From positions 1,736,001-1,800,000 of the forward strand of contig NW_026944389.1 in NCBI RefSeq assembly GCF_033439725.1: 64,000 bases of DNA, given 5' to 3'. Source of the DNA: Neurospora tetraspora. Lineage: Eukaryota > Ascomycota > Sordariomycetes > Sordariales > Sordariaceae. The position numbers and the translations under genes were made by a program. Under the pieces are notes generated by a model. That model saw nothing but the letters and a program-made list of their open reading frames with translations, did not search any database and had not been told where the DNA came from. Shown here piece by piece: positions 1 to 12,500 of the stretch (positions are counted from its first letter, which is position 1; every line of letters starts with the position of its first letter).

Positions 1-1755
1 GTTGCTTGGAATAGCTTGATGGCAGCGCACTCAAAAGGCGACAAGAGACGGAGATGGATGAAGTCAGGCCAACTCCAACCCAGAAGCCAAATCAGGGAGC
101 TGTGGGCCAATCGATGGCCAATGGAGCCGACACAGGTGACGCTTTGACACTCTCCCCTCCCGCCCTCCGGCCTTGGTGTTGACTGACGACGGGACTCCCA
201 ACGGAAGGCAGCGAGTGATTGCCACGATTGGGCGGCAACCAGGGGCCCAGTGCCTGCCGGGCCATGGGATCCTCAACCGCCATATCCATTTCTTGCAAGT
301 TGTTTACTTGACCCGATAGGCCAATCGGCAATAACAATGTTCGATAGAACGATACAACAATAAACATCAACTTCAAGGGACGGGACGACAACCTCATGGT
401 CGACTTCTGGCGCCAAGCCGACAACAGCATTTCAATCTCCAGATTTCGATTTTGGCAAGCAGGACAGTAGCTCAGGGCATTCATCCTTCTGCCCTGACAT
501 CCATGACTAAACGTTGGAGCTCGTAAGGTGAAAGCTAATTTGGACAGCTGTTCAGACGGTGCTTCTTTGCGAATTTGCCATTTCGACGCAGGTGAAGCAC
601 ACCGGACATGGACGGAGGCATGCTTAGCTTGATGTTGTTTCCCGACAGGTGACCGCTTGCAGTCGAGTGGTATCATGGGCCTGCAGTGGTGTTTCCTTGC
701 TGTTTCTTCAGGAGGCATGTTTATCGTGGCCATTACATGGCAAAGAACTCGGAGGAGCAATAAGAAGACGCCGGCAGCAGATCATATCATCAAGACTACC
801 TGTATGAGCTAGTCAGTCATACCTCAACATGGCAACATGTGAAGTGTGGACGTGGGCAGTGCCCCTGGAAGTTGACGACCTCTCAAGGGGCTTTTGTCCC
901 TCACTAACAAGGCCACGCGAGATCCGCCGTGGCCCGCATTAATAGGGTACCTGCGGATACAGGTGACGACGAAGCTGTGGGGCACCCTAATGTTCCCGAA
1001 CATTGAGGTGCTCAGGGGAATGCGCCGCATGCGACCATCAGGAACGGGAAGGGGAATGATGGAGATGTCGTATCCAACTGAAGAGGTCCAAACATGAACA
1101 ACACTTGATATCCCGGGACATCTTTGGTTTGTGCTTCAAGCCTTCCGAGATCGTTGTCGCAAAAAGGACCAATATCCTAGTCTCTAAGTATCAGAAAAGG
1201 TATCCAGGGGTATTGTAGTCTAGAAAAGTGCCAGATCTCACTCCCTCATTCATCACAGGTCAACCAGCGGTCCGGGTACCCCTTTGCATACGCGGCCCGG
1301 ACGTGGCACCCCTCTACCAATAACCTGGCACACCTCCGCATATTATCCATACAATACCAGGCAATACGAAGCTGCAGTGGGCTGGCTGTCCTGCCCGGCA
1401 AGACTGCGCCCGAGCCTTCGAACCCTGACAGCTAACGGGCAACACTTGGCTCCTCAACTTCTTCCTCCTTCAACTTCACTTCTTTTCCAGGATCCAAGCC
1501 TGGCCATCTTCTTTCCTGGTTGATTTGTCCTTTTCAACCACCGAGGCCATACGCCACCTACAGTTCCATCTCGGACATCTCTCCGAGATCCCGAAGTTCC
1601 AGTCTTCGTTGTCGTGCAGCAGCAATCGACGAGGGATCCGGGTCGCTTCCTTCCATTGTCCATTTGTCCCACTGGACCCGTGAACACGACGGAACACCAT
1701 CAACACAACAAACTTAACTTTTATTTAGGTTCGGTTTGGTCCATATTCTTCCAAA
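1..1755. other. intergenic/5' region with no supported gene
   Basis: No reading frame here shows a recognisable domain, a plausible intron pattern or protein-like composition. Open frames of up to 222 codons exist on the minus strand but are low-complexity shadows. The last few hundred bases are C/T-rich and probably form the promoter and 5' leader of the mannosyltransferase gene that starts at 1756. Confidence 0.6.
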
Positions 1756-3278
1756 ATGGCGGCGGGCAGCGCACGCTACGTGCGCTACATCCTCTTTGCC
1801 TTTTTTGTATGTCTGATCATCTCTGATGCCCTTCTTTGCTCTGCGTTTGACGGTGCCTGTCCGCTTCCCCGGTGCCCCACTGACCATGACGTTAGGTCAT
1901 TGCCGTTCTCTACTTCATCTCTACTCCGACATCCGTCGTGACCCCCTTAAAAGATAACTTCGGCAAATTCCAACAATCCACCGGAAACTCGAAGCCTTCC
2001 ACCGGAAGCACTACAGGAAGCACTGCCGGAAGCACCACCGGAGGCACCACCGACGCCGCCCACGATGAGAAGACGCCCGTCAAGAGCAATGGCGCCGACT
2101 ACGATCCTGCCCAGTACCCGTTGGCCATGACTCCGAACGACCCGGGCTGGAACGAGTTGTCTGGCGTCAAGGGTGGCCCTCGCATGAACGCGACCTTTGT
2201 TACCTTGGCTCGCAACGCCGATGTTTGGGAAATTGCAAAGTCGATCCGTTCGGTCGAGGACCGCTTCAACCGCCGTTACAATTACGACTGGGTCTTCCTT
2301 AACGATAAGCCATTCGACGACACCTTCAAGAAGGTTACCTCCTCCCTTGTCTCCGGCAAGACGTACTATGGCGAGATCCCGACCGAGCACTGGTCGTTCC
2401 CGCCGCACATCGACCAGGAGAAGGCCAAGAAGGTTCGCGAGGACATGAGACAGCGCAAGATCATCTACGGTGACAGCGTCAGCTACCGCCACATGTGCCG
2501 TTTCGAGTCCGGCTTCTTCTTCCGCCAGCCCCTCATGATGAACTACGACTACTACTGGCGCGTCGAGCCGAGCGTCGAGTTCCACTGCGACATCCACTAC
2601 GATCCTTTCCGCTTCATGCACGAGAACAAGAAGAAATACAGCTTCGTGCTCAGCCTTTACGAGTATTTCGAGACTATCCCGACCCTCTGGGACAGCGTTA
2701 CCAAGTTCATCAAGAACCACCCCGAGCACATTGCCGAGGGCAACTCCATGGCTTTCCTCAGTGACGATGGCGGCAAGACCTACAACAAGTGTCACTTTGT
2801 AAGTATCCTCCTCGACGGTCTACAGCATGCAGCACGCTTAGTCTAACAATTTCTGCAGTGGTCCAACTTCGAGATTGGCAGCCTCAACTGGCTCCGCTCC
2901 AAGGCCTACACCGACTACTTTGAGTCTCTGGATCAGGACGGTGGTTTCTTCTACGAGCGTTGGGGCGATGCTCCGGTCCACTCCATTGCCGCCGGCTTGA
3001 TGTTGAAGAAGGAGGAGATTCACTTCTTCAACGACATTGCCTACTACCACGTTCCGTTCACCCACTGCCCCACCGGAGAGCAGTTCCGTCTCGACCGCAA
3101 GTGCCACTGCAACCCCAAGGATAACTTTGATTGGAAGGGATATTCTTGTAAGTCTTCCCAGTAGTTGCACGCTTTCACTGGACCGTTTACTGACCATAAC
3201 CACCTTTCAGGCACTTCGAGATACTACGAGCTCAATGGTCTGCCGAAGCCGGAGGGCTGGCAAGATCAGTCGGATTAG
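1756..3278 (+). CDS. alpha-1,2-mannosyltransferase, Kre2/Mnt1/Ktr family (GT15)
   Basis: Four exons: 1756-1806, 1896-2798, 2859-3147, 3211-3278, giving 436 aa with all phases matching. Exon 1 joined to exon 2 gives a short basic N-terminus and one hydrophobic segment (about residues 10-25), a type II Golgi signal anchor. A Ser/Thr/Gly-rich stem (SSTGS-type repeats) follows, then the catalytic domain. GT15 hallmarks are visible: [36 protein letters not shown] (which carries the family's active-site region), [16 protein letters not shown] and the Cys-containing tail [17 protein letters not shown]. Family members use GDP-mannose to extend O-linked and N-linked mannans of cell-wall glycoproteins in the Golgi. 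The ATG at 1756 is chosen because only it supplies the membrane anchor. The exact paralogue (KRE2 or KTR) cannot be assigned. Confidence 0.93.
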
Positions 3279-3930
3279 AATGAGGCGAGGAAGAGGCAGT
3301 TATGAGGGAGGTGTGGGGATTAAGGCTTTATGATGGGGAAACAGGTCCGCAAACAAAAACAAAAGCGGACATCCACTAGAATGTATTATCGTTATAATGA
3401 CCTTTTCGTTCTTATGGTGATATAACCCAATAGCCTAGAAACATGGGACGTATAAATGGGAAAGGTTAGGCAAAAACGAAGTTGTGTTTTCTCAATGTTC
3501 TGATGGGTATGGGTCGAGAGGAGCGTCAAGGGAAGTATGTAACAATCCCTTAGGAGTATGTCGCTACCACTGTGGGGAGTTGCTAGGCATTAAAAACGAA
3601 CTTGTCAGCAAATCATTTGGTCAGGTCTCTGTCCTTCCCTGAAGATGTCACTCGATCCGTTGTCTCGTCTTCGGTACTGTAGAATCTCGAAGTCGGCCAT
3701 AAATTCGACACTCGCACCACGAGAGATATGAACAGCGATATCCTGTTGTACACTTTTTATTTTCCTTATAGTACACGGACACTTGATAGTCTAGAATGCG
3801 GAATAATGAACTGGGAGCATGAAGCTTAACCACTTTCCCACGACACTCATCTCACATCATTCATCATCCTACTGCTCTGTGACCAGGGGGTATCATCTCA
3901 ATTTTGCTCTCTTTGTGGCTAGCTAGCTGC
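3279..3930. other. convergent 3' intergenic region
   Basis: Lies between the 3' ends of the mannosyltransferase (+) and the S12 gene (-). It is relatively A/T-rich with no protein-like frame, and probably holds the two 3' UTRs and polyadenylation signals. Confidence 0.6.
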
Positions 3931-4711
3931 TTAACCAACAGAGGCCTTCTTGGGCTTCTTGGTACCGTATTTACTGCGACTAGACATACGAGAACCAACA
4001 CCGGCCTATTTTTATCAAAATATTAGTATAACTTGCTCCCACTATCTGCGTGCGCCCTTAATTAACCCACAGAAGCCAGAAGCCGAACTGAACTTACCAA
4101 ATCCAAAGCACCTCTAACAAGATGATACCTCACACCAGGACAATCCTGGGCTCTGCCTCCGCGGACAAGCACAACACTGTGCTGCGAAATGTTGTGGCCC
4201 TCGCCGGGGATGTAGGCCGTGATGACTTTTCCCGTGGACAGGCGGACACGCGCCGTCTTGCGCTCGCCCGAGTTGGGCTTCTTGGGACGCGTGATGCCGA
4301 CTTTGACGCACACGCCCTTGAGCGCGGGCGACTTGATGGACGATAGGGCCGGGGAGACGGCGTGGCGGGCGCGTTGGGGTTTGCGGCAGCCCTGTTTTTG
4401 TGGGAAGAGAAGAGAAGAAGATTTGGTTAGCGATTGTTGGAGCTATTGGAACGCAAAAGGATGATGACGGTGGGTGGTGGTAGTGGTCATGGTGGATATG
4501 TATGCCGGTTGGGGATGGCTTCAACTTAACTTACCCTCATGACCTGGTTAAGAGTGGCATTCTGCGCCGGAGTGCTGGAGAACAACCGAGCAGCAGCAGC
4601 GATAGGAAGTTGAGGGACAATGGAAGAGGACGATGGCATCAGCGGCCGCCGTAGCAGCAGCGACGGCTGCGCAGCCTGCGAAAACAAGTTCCGCAAGAAG
4701 GTCGTCGCCAT
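3931..4711 (-). CDS. mrps12: mitochondrial ribosomal protein uS12 (37S S12), with a frame conflict
   Basis: Three exons on the minus strand: 4711-4535, 4392-4098, 4005-3931. The N-terminus ([12 protein letters not shown]..., Arg/Ser/Ala-rich) is a mitochondrial presequence. The body has the S12 signatures [47 protein letters not shown] and the C-terminal [13 protein letters not shown]12 forms part of the ribosomal decoding centre and its PNS loop is the usual streptomycin-resistance region. Oddity: the exon 1 donor (GTAAGT after 4535) is phase 0 and the only good acceptor opens exon 2 at 4392, but that frame becomes out of register by one base with the conserved S12 frame after the G4T4 run at 4376-4383. 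Either this is a one-base sequence error or the allele is broken. An essential gene makes error the likelier reading. Domain identity is certain; the exact model around 4375-4392 is not. Confidence 0.9.
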
Positions 4712-5930
4712 CTTGTGATCTTGTGGATCTGATGGATGAACAACGAACGAACCCGGCTCCGAAATCGTTAAGTTCGGTCGGTCGGTCGCGGCGCGCAACA
4801 CGCGGTACGGGATAGCGGTCCCCTTCCAGGCCCGGCAGGCGCACGGCAGGCCCGGCGGCGGCGGGCGGTACCAGTGGGAACTTTTTTGAGTCACGGGTTT
4901 GTGCACGTGGAGATAAGAAGAGCCAAGAAGGTACGTACCCCTACTGTGTACTTGGGGGAATGGCATTATGTAAGCTCGCGTGCGGCAATCATCGGTTAGC
5001 CGTGACAGTCACATGGCTGTTTTCCATTCTCCGTTTCGTTGCATCGAACTCGTTCATTGGAACCTCGCCGTTTCATTTGTCTGGCTCTTTTTTTTCTTCT
5101 CGTCCTCGATCCACGATCCACGATCCAGCAACAATGGTCACCGCCCGGCGCCCACCATCAAGGTCCATCATCGAGAGACAAATGCCCCTCCCCCCCGTTT
5201 TCTCCCCATTTGCTCTCCCCCGAATCCATCCCTGTCGTGGCCACCGTTTACCCCGGCCAAGGAAATCTTTGTGTGGGGAAAATGACTGCTAGACACGGAG
5301 CTTTGTGAATGGTGGAGAGCTTACCTCGGCAGAGGGGGAGACACTTGTCCCAGCTGTCCACAGCATATCGGCCGTGTGCCGGCCAATGCCATTGACCATT
5401 GTTACCCGCTGGCTTGGCTTTTTGAATTTCTGAAGAGAGAGGGAGAGAGAGAGAGCTCTTGTCCCGCTTGCCCGTAGGTATCCTGCTATCAAGGTGTACA
5501 CATCTCCTTTTGGGTACCGCGTGGATTCTGCGGTAATGATCTGTTCTGTACGAAGATGCATAGTGACAGATGTGCGTATTACTATGCAAATATCAAGAGG
5601 AAATGGGACTCTCTTCACCTTGTCTTGGACCCTGGCTGTTATTGTTGTCTTCCATCCAATGCTCCGTGGATCATCCTGACTCGGGGTTGCGGAGCTACGT
5701 AGGTACATCTTTCATCTAGTCGTTAGTGTCAGCTGTACCGTGTGCCACGACTTATATAAGAACCCGAAGCTTGTTGCATCACACCCCCAATTCCCCTCCC
5801 CCCAAGCAATTGATACCCTTTCCGCCTTTTTTCTTCCCTTTTTTCTGTCTTCTTCGTCCTTCTTAGACAGCAACTCGCGCCAGGTTTTCGGTCGGTTCTA
5901 TAATCACAACATACACATACATCAGACAAA
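4712..5930. promoter_or_regulatory. shared divergent promoter region, S12 / acyl-CoA dehydrogenase
   Basis: A 1.2 kb gap between divergently transcribed genes for two mitochondrial proteins. It contains pyrimidine-rich tracts, a (GA)n stretch near 5434-5456 and a TATA-like box near its right end. No coding frame is convincing. Confidence 0.5.
5753..5760 (+). promoter_or_regulatory. TATA-like box
   Basis: TATATAAG about 175 nt upstream of the acyl-CoA dehydrogenase ATG, followed by a C/T-rich leader. Position and sequence fit a core promoter, but no start site is known. Confidence 0.4.
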
Positions 5931-7357
5931 ATGAAGTCGTTCACTAGGGTTCTCCGTCCCGCCGTCCGCAGGGCTCAGGCTGTTTCCGCTCCCAGACTTT
6001 CCAGGACTCCTGTCGTCCAATGGTGAGTTTTGACGTTTCATCTCATGTCTGGTCTGATCTCCAAAAGAGATGGGCTTAAAGAGGGAGGGAGCAGAGAAAC
6101 ACAGGAAGACAGGGCGCCAGATGCTGATACTTGGTTTCCCGACATAGCGCTCGCACTCTTTCAACCACCTCCCCTCGCCGGGACATTACCGACCTGCCGC
6201 CAACCCCCATCACCCACTTCTCCGAGGTTGAGACCGCCATGGCCGAGACTGTCCAGAAGTTCGCCAACGATGTCATTCTCTCCAAGGTCCGCGACATGGA
6301 TGAGGCCGAGGCCATGGACCCCTCCATTGTCGAGCAGCTTTTCGAGCAGGGTATCATGGGTGTTGAGATTCCTGAGGAGTATGGCGGTGCCGGCATGAAC
6401 TTCACCGCCGCCATTGTTGGTATTGAGGAGCTCGCCCGCGTCGACCCCTCGGTATCCGTCATGGTCGATGTCCACAACACCCTCGTCAACACCGCCGTCA
6501 TCCGCTGGGGCAGCGAGGCGCTCAAGAAGAAGTACCTCCCCAAGCTGGCCACCAACACCGTCGGCTCCTTCTGCTTGTCCGAGCCCGTTTCCGGCTCTGA
6601 TGCCTTCGCCCTCGCCACCCGCGCTGTCGAGACCGAGCACGGCTACAAGATCAACGGCAGCAAGATGTGGATCACCAACAGCATGGAGGCCGACTTCTTC
6701 ATCGTTTTCGCTAACATCGACCCCAGCAAGGGCTACCGCGGCATCACCGCCTTCATCGTCGAGAAGGGCATGAAGGGCTTCAGCATCGCCAAGAAGGAGA
6801 AGAAGCTCGGCATCAAGGCCTCCAGCACCTGCGTCCTCAACTTCGACGACGTCGAGGTCCCCAAGGAGAACCTCCTCGGCAAGGTCGGCGAGGGCTACAA
6901 GTACGCCATCGGCATCCTCAACGAGGGCCGCATCGGCATCGGCGCCCAGATGACCGGTCTCGCGCTCGGCGCGTGGGAGAACGCGGTCAAGTACGTGTGG
7001 AACGACCGCAAGCAGTTCGGCCAGCTCGTCGGCGAGTTCCAGGGCATGCAGCACCAGATCGCCCAGTCGTACACCGAGATCGCCGCCGCGCGCGCCCTCG
7101 TCTACAACGCCGCCCGCAAGAAGGAGGCCGGCGAGGATTTCGTCATGGACGCCGCCATGGCCAAGCTATACGCTTCCCAGGTCGCCGGCCGCGTCTCCGG
7201 CCTCGCTGTCGAGTGGATGGGCGGCATGGGCTTCGTCCGTGAGGGCCTTGCCGAGAAGTTCTTCCGTGATAGCAAGATTGGTGCCATTTACGAGGGTACC
7301 AGCAACATCCAGCTCAACACCATTGCCAAGACTCTTCAGAAGCAGTACACTGCTTAA
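5931..7357 (+). CDS. short/branched-chain acyl-CoA dehydrogenase, mitochondrial
   Basis: Two exons, 5931-6022 and 6148-7357, joined in phase to 433 aa. The N-terminus is an Arg/Ser-rich mitochondrial presequence (MKSFTRVLRPAVRRAQAVSA). Conserved acyl-CoA dehydrogenase features follow in order: EIPEEYGGAGM, the FAD-contact motif FCLSEPVSGSDAFA, WITNSMEADFF, KLGIKASSTC, and near the C-terminus KIGAIYEGTSNIQLNTIAK, which contains the catalytic-base Glu of the YEG motif. The C-terminal pattern resembles short/branched-chain (2-methylacyl-CoA) dehydrogenases of isoleucine breakdown more than the long-chain enzymes; that substrate assignment is inference. It should work in the mitochondrial matrix, passing electrons to ETF. 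Codon use is strongly C-ending, suggesting high expression. Confidence 0.93.
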
Positions 7358-7925
7358 GATGCCCGGGCGGTTTGACAGTCGATGTGTGTTTTGGTAGTAG
7401 TTATTATATAAGGAAGGATGTGCATGTACATATTGGTTAGGATATCATGGAGTTAAGGGGATGCCGAGTTTCAAAAAGGGCAGGAAGCACCTTGTGTCAT
7501 GATCTAGAAATGTTCAGCAAGCTATTTTTTTTGGTTACTCATTCCCGCTGGTTTCTTCTTATCTGACTCTCTTCAGTTCTTCTTTAATGTACATGATGAA
7601 AGTTGCCGATATCGGCTTGGGGGGAGCCGTGAAGAACCGAATGATCATGTTGGTAGCCCACATCCATCATGCTGCCATCAGCCGTCAACACGCAACAAGC
7701 ACTTCCTTGGTGCGGGTATGCTGCCACTCGTCCTGCATGTGTGTGCCTACGGACGCTGGCATGCTCTTGACGCACGTAACCAGTCTCCAGAATGTATTGA
7801 TTCGAGGATAACCCAGAAAGAACCCGGCGGGATGGAAGTGAAGGTTTGAAGAGTTGACGAGTTTCTTTATGTTTGAACTTGTCATCATCTAGTAGTACGA
7901 GTTCGGCGTCGACTATCTTCAGCAT

Positions 7926-7937
7926 AACCCTAACCCT
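7926..7937. repeat. telomere-like 12-mer (telobox-like)
   Basis: AACCCTAACCCT, two units of the TTAGGG telomere repeat read on the other strand. The same 12-mer recurs at 16216. In fungi and plants such boxes in promoters can bind Myb-type telobox proteins (Tbf1/Teb-like); a role here is inference. Confidence 0.5.
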
Positions 7938-9178
7938 TATTTCTTTTCACACGAACCCAAGACATGGATGGACACGCCGTGACCGCCTTTCCTGTCCGAA
8001 TGGGGATTGCCTCCTCCGTCGCAAGTCGCCGTTGACGTTGCCTGAATGATTGCACATTAGAACTCTTTGGGCCCAGTCGGTTAGCATGTGAGTTCGATTC
8101 AATCAAAGAAAGAAAGAAGTCAACTACGTGATCAAAGTCCCCAAAGTGTGATTCGGCTGCCCAATCACAGCCCTCCACTCGGTCTCGGGCTCCCAATCCC
8201 ATGTCCCAAGTGTGGAAGTCCTACCAGTGCCCTGCCTGCACCACCTGTTCAACAGTCCTACGGTATCAGCAGAGTGGACGGTGTATTTTTGTGTAGAGGA
8301 GTGTGCCCATCTCCTCGTTCGGGTCGTCTTTGCCCGTGGCTGCCCAACAGAGTGTGTGTGAGCTGTGTGAGACAAACAAAAGGGTTCCATTCCGAGAGGG
8401 TCACGCTGTTGCTGTTGAAAAATGATGCCAAGACGAGGCTATCGTAGATTTTGTTAGTTTCCAAGAACCACCCCTGGGCATGCCGCGCGTGAATTTGAAG
8501 AACAAACTGTGACTGTTGGACTAAGTAGTTCGGTACCCTAACCGCTAACGACTTTGGGATACCTCCAGGCATTTTTCATTGTTCTTGTGATGGCGGGAAT
8601 AATGTTGTAAAAGGGAGGAACACACAAAGATAGCAGGCGAGGTACCTGACTGGGAACAAGTCAACAAAGTGTTGGATCAAAACCACGCGATCCCCGCCTC
8701 TTCAAAGGGGACTGACCACACTAACAAGGACCTCTGCTCTTTCCCCCCCAATCCCGCCATCCCGCCGCCCGCCTTTGCCCGAACAGGTGCCTGTGCGTAC
8801 ATCGACCGCCCAGAGTGTGTGCAGTGCCAGGCATCGTCGTCTCCCGTCTGGCTGGCTGTTTGGCTCCTCGAATCACGACAAGGGCCGCCGCCGCCAAACC
8901 TATGCGAAACACAAAACCCCGCCATCGTTAGCATCGTCCTCTCTCTACCTGCTATCTGCTGCCACCTCTATTCCGACATAGGTACGGTAACTTTTCTCCT
9001 GTAGCAGCTTTTCGTCTGGTCCATATCAACAGGTTGTGACGACGACATCTTTTGATTCTCGAGCCTTTGCACCTTGAAGCTTCAGTCGGAAAGGCACTGA
9101 CGAGTAATGCTAACTGCTGCCCGCCGCCACTACCTCTACCTAGGTCCAGCAGTGCAGCACTCCATTCAGTGTCTACCT

Positions 9179-9185
9179 TATAAAG
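9179..9185 (+). promoter_or_regulatory. TATA-like box upstream of pkc1
   Basis: TATAAAG about 350 nt before the pkc1 ATG, followed by a pyrimidine-rich leader. Plausible core promoter element on sequence alone. Confidence 0.3.
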
Positions 9186-9535
9186 TGTAGTGTGCCTACC
9201 CTCGACCTCCATCCATCCCTCCTTGGACCTCCTTATCCGTCCTCGCTGCCTTGCCTTGGCTCGCCTCGCCTTCCACTTAGGAAGTGCTCAACCGTCCATC
9301 AACAACCACCACGACGCATCCGTTGCATCGTCATACTGGCATGCCAGCAGCATTTTAGTCTTCCGGATCCCATCCCGTCGTCCTCCCTCTCTCTCTCTCT
9401 CCCCCCGCTCTCCCGCTGCCGACACCGACACCGACACCGTCACCGTCAGACATTAGTATTGCCAGGAGCATCTTTACCTTTAAGTAATCCATCTCCCAGC
9501 GTCGCCATCGGTCCGCCGGGCCCAACACCGCCACC

Positions 9536-12500
9536 ATGAACGACGAAGACAAGGTCCACGACATTTCCAAGAAGATCGAGCGCGAAAAGGCTCTGATCAA
9601 TGCTGCGCAGGCCATGCGCCAGCAGACAAACAATGAGCAGGTCCGCTCCAAGCTCGACACCCAGATGCGCGAAGGGAGGAGGAATCTCGAGTTCTTCGAG
9701 GAGAAGCTGCGCGAACTGCAGATGAGGAGACTCGGCCATGGCGTCGACAACATGTCGCTCGGTGCCAGCCCAATGTCCGGCTCCCACCGACAGTCCGTCG
9801 ACGACTTCGAGGGCCACGGCGCCCCCTCTCCTCCTACCAAGGATGGCGGACGCGGCCACAGCTCCCACCAGAGTCAGGGCAGCGGTCCTCTGATGCCCGC
9901 CTCTGGCCCTTACCCCGGTGGTCCTCCTGATTCTACTGTTCCGCGGGCGCGTCCTAATTATACGAGGCTCGGTAAGTTGGACATGTCCCTTGGACCAATA
10001 GAGGTTTCTTTTAACTGACGACGACGGTACTACAGATCTAATCAAGTTCGATACCCCACATCTTGGACCTCGCATCCAGCTGATGCTGTCCCAAATTCAG
10101 TTCAAGCTTAACGTGGAAGAACAATACCTAAAGGGCATTGAGAAGATGGTACAGCTCTACCAGATGGAAGGTGATAAGAAGAGCAAGCTTGACGCTGCCG
10201 CCAAGCGTGTCGAAAGTAAACAAAAGATTGTCCTCTTGAAGCAGGCACTCAAGAGATATGAAGAGTTGCACATCGACATCGATGTTGATGGTCCAGATGG
10301 TACGATCCCTTCCCGCCCTCATGCTGCTTGCGCAAGTACGCTTTTTGCTAACTTTGGATAATTATAGACGACAGCATCAACCTGCCAGCCCTTAGGAAAC
10401 CCCTGAGCGGTACTCTTTCTATTCGTATTTTGGCTGTAAAGGATGTCGACCATGCGCCCCTTGGTCGTTTCGCGCGCTCCCCCGAAACATTCATCGCTGT
10501 TAAGGCCGAAGATATAGTTGTTGCACGCACACGACCCTCGCGAAACGACAGGTGGGAAGCCGAATTCCATACTTTCCCGGTCGACCAGGCGAACGAAATC
10601 GAGTTTACGGTTTATGATAAGCCCAGCGAGCATCCCGTGCCTATCGCCATGCTCTGGGTCCGAATCTCGGACATCGTTGAGGAACTTCGCCGGAAGAAGA
10701 TCGAGGCCGAAATGACGTCCGCAGGTTGGGTTTCGGCGGACCGCGTTGGCTCCAGAGCTCCTCCGCCGCAATTCCCAATGGGCACCCAGAGTCCTCAGTT
10801 TGCGGCACCGCCAACATCCCCTGGATCGCAGGAGCAAAACACCATGATCCCACCCCAGGCGCCTCCGCCATCCCAAGTTGTTTCACAGCCAGTAGATGGT
10901 TGGTTCAACCTGGAGCCTTATGGCCAGGTCCACCTCAGTTTCAACTTCATCAAGGGGGCTCGTCCTCAGGGCATGGACAGGCTGGGTCGCAAGGGTGCCG
11001 TCCGCCAGCGCAAGGAGGAAGTCCACGAAATGTACGGACACAAGTTTGTCCAGAAGCAGTTCTACAACATCATGCGCTGTGCGCTGTGCGGCGATTTCCT
11101 CAAGTATTCCGCTGGTATGCAGTGCGAGGACTGCAAGTACACTTGCCATACCAAGTGCTACACCAGCGTTGTTACCAAGTGTATCAGCAAGAGTAATGCC
11201 GAGACTGATCCTGACGAGGAAAAGATCAATCACCGCATCCCTCATCGCTTCATTCCTTTCTCCAACCTTACCGCCAACTGGTGCTGCCACTGCGGTTACA
11301 TGCTACCAATTGGATCCAAGAAGAACTCAAGGAAATGCTCAGGTATGTTTAGTTTTCCACTGTTTTGGAGGCCGATATGCTGACGATTATGACAGAATGT
11401 GCTCTTACAGCCCACGCGCAATGCGTGCATCTTGTTCCTGACTTCTGTGGCATGTCTATGGCTGTCGCCAACCAGATCTTGGAGGGTATGCGAACGCAGA
11501 AGAAGACTCATAAGGACAAGGCGTCCTCGATGAGTGAGCGTACCCTTAGGCCGGGAAGCAAAACCTCCATCTCGTCCGGGTCGATTGCTCAGACATCGAC
11601 GTATAGTGGTTCGACTGCTTATACGTCTATCGCTTCGCCTGAAGCAACCGAGGCTGCCAAGCTCATGTACAGCCAAACAACACCCAGGCCAGCCGGCCCC
11701 GACAGGACCTCTACCAGCTCGACAACCGCCTCGGCGGCTGCGGCTGCGGCTATGGCACCAAAGCATAGCTCTCAGCATTCGCACGCCGGTTCGATACCCG
11801 ACTTTGGTGGAAACTACGGTGGTTCTCCCGGCTATGGGCGTCCGGAATCTCGGGACGACGAGTACTCCGCCCAGCAGCAGCAAGGACATGGCTCGCCGCA
11901 GCAACGGAAGTATAACCCGGCGGACTATGCTAATATCGACGCCTACTCGAGCCCACCTCAGGCTCGTCCCCAACAGCAGCAGCAGCAGCAATCACCCCAG
12001 CAGGTCTCACCAATGTATCAGCAGAATCCTCAGACGCCTATTGCCAAGCCTCAGCCTGTGGCGCCATCCTATGATAACCAGGTGGTACCGTCCGCCTCCG
12101 GAGTGCCAGTTCCGACTAAGAAGCCGCTGCCATCGGCCACTGACCCCGGCACGGGTATGAGAATCGGTCTTGACCATTTCAACTTCCTCGCTGTGCTTGG
12201 TAAGGGCAACTTCGGCAAGGTCATGCTTGCTGAGACCAAGAAGAGCCGGAAGTTGTATGCCATTAAGGTGTTGAAGAAGGAGTTCATCATCGAGAACGAC
12301 GAAGTGGAAAGCATCAGGTCGGAGAAGCGCGTCTTCTTGATTGCCAACCGCGAACGTCACCCCTTCCTCACGAACCTCCATGCCTGCTTCCAGACGGAGA
12401 CCAGAGTCTACTTCGTCATGGAGTACATTAGCGGTGGTGATTTGATGTTGCACATTCAGCGTGGAATGTTCGGCACAAAGCGTGCTCAGTAAGTTGCCCC

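Larger units (their letters stand above)
7358..9535. other. long intergenic region and probable pkc1 promoter/leader
   Basis: No convincing gene in 2.2 kb. A minus-strand ATG frame of 113 codons (7584-7925) has no recognisable domain. The stretch carries a telomere-like 12-mer at 7926, a TATA-like box at 9179, and a C/T-rich leader with a (CCGACA)n-like microsatellite near 9418-9440 just upstream of pkc1. Confidence 0.5.

Noticed and set aside
92-760. Minus-strand 222-codon open frame
   Set aside because: No domain, unusual residue mix, no intron or leader signals; looks like chance in G/C-balanced DNA.
6161-7054. Minus-strand 297-codon frame antisense to acyl-CoA dehydrogenase
   Set aside because: Mirror of a strongly C-ending codon-biased gene; Leu/Val/Ala/Asp-rich composition is typical of antisense shadows.
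7584-7925. Minus-strand 113-aa ATG frame
   Set aside because: Genuine ATG but no recognisable motif or conserved-looking composition; too short to support without expression data.
8070-8110. tRNA-like string (CCCAGTCGGTTAGCATG ... GAGTTCGATTC)
   Set aside because: A-box-like and B-box-like parts are adjacent with no anticodon arm between; cannot fold as tRNA.
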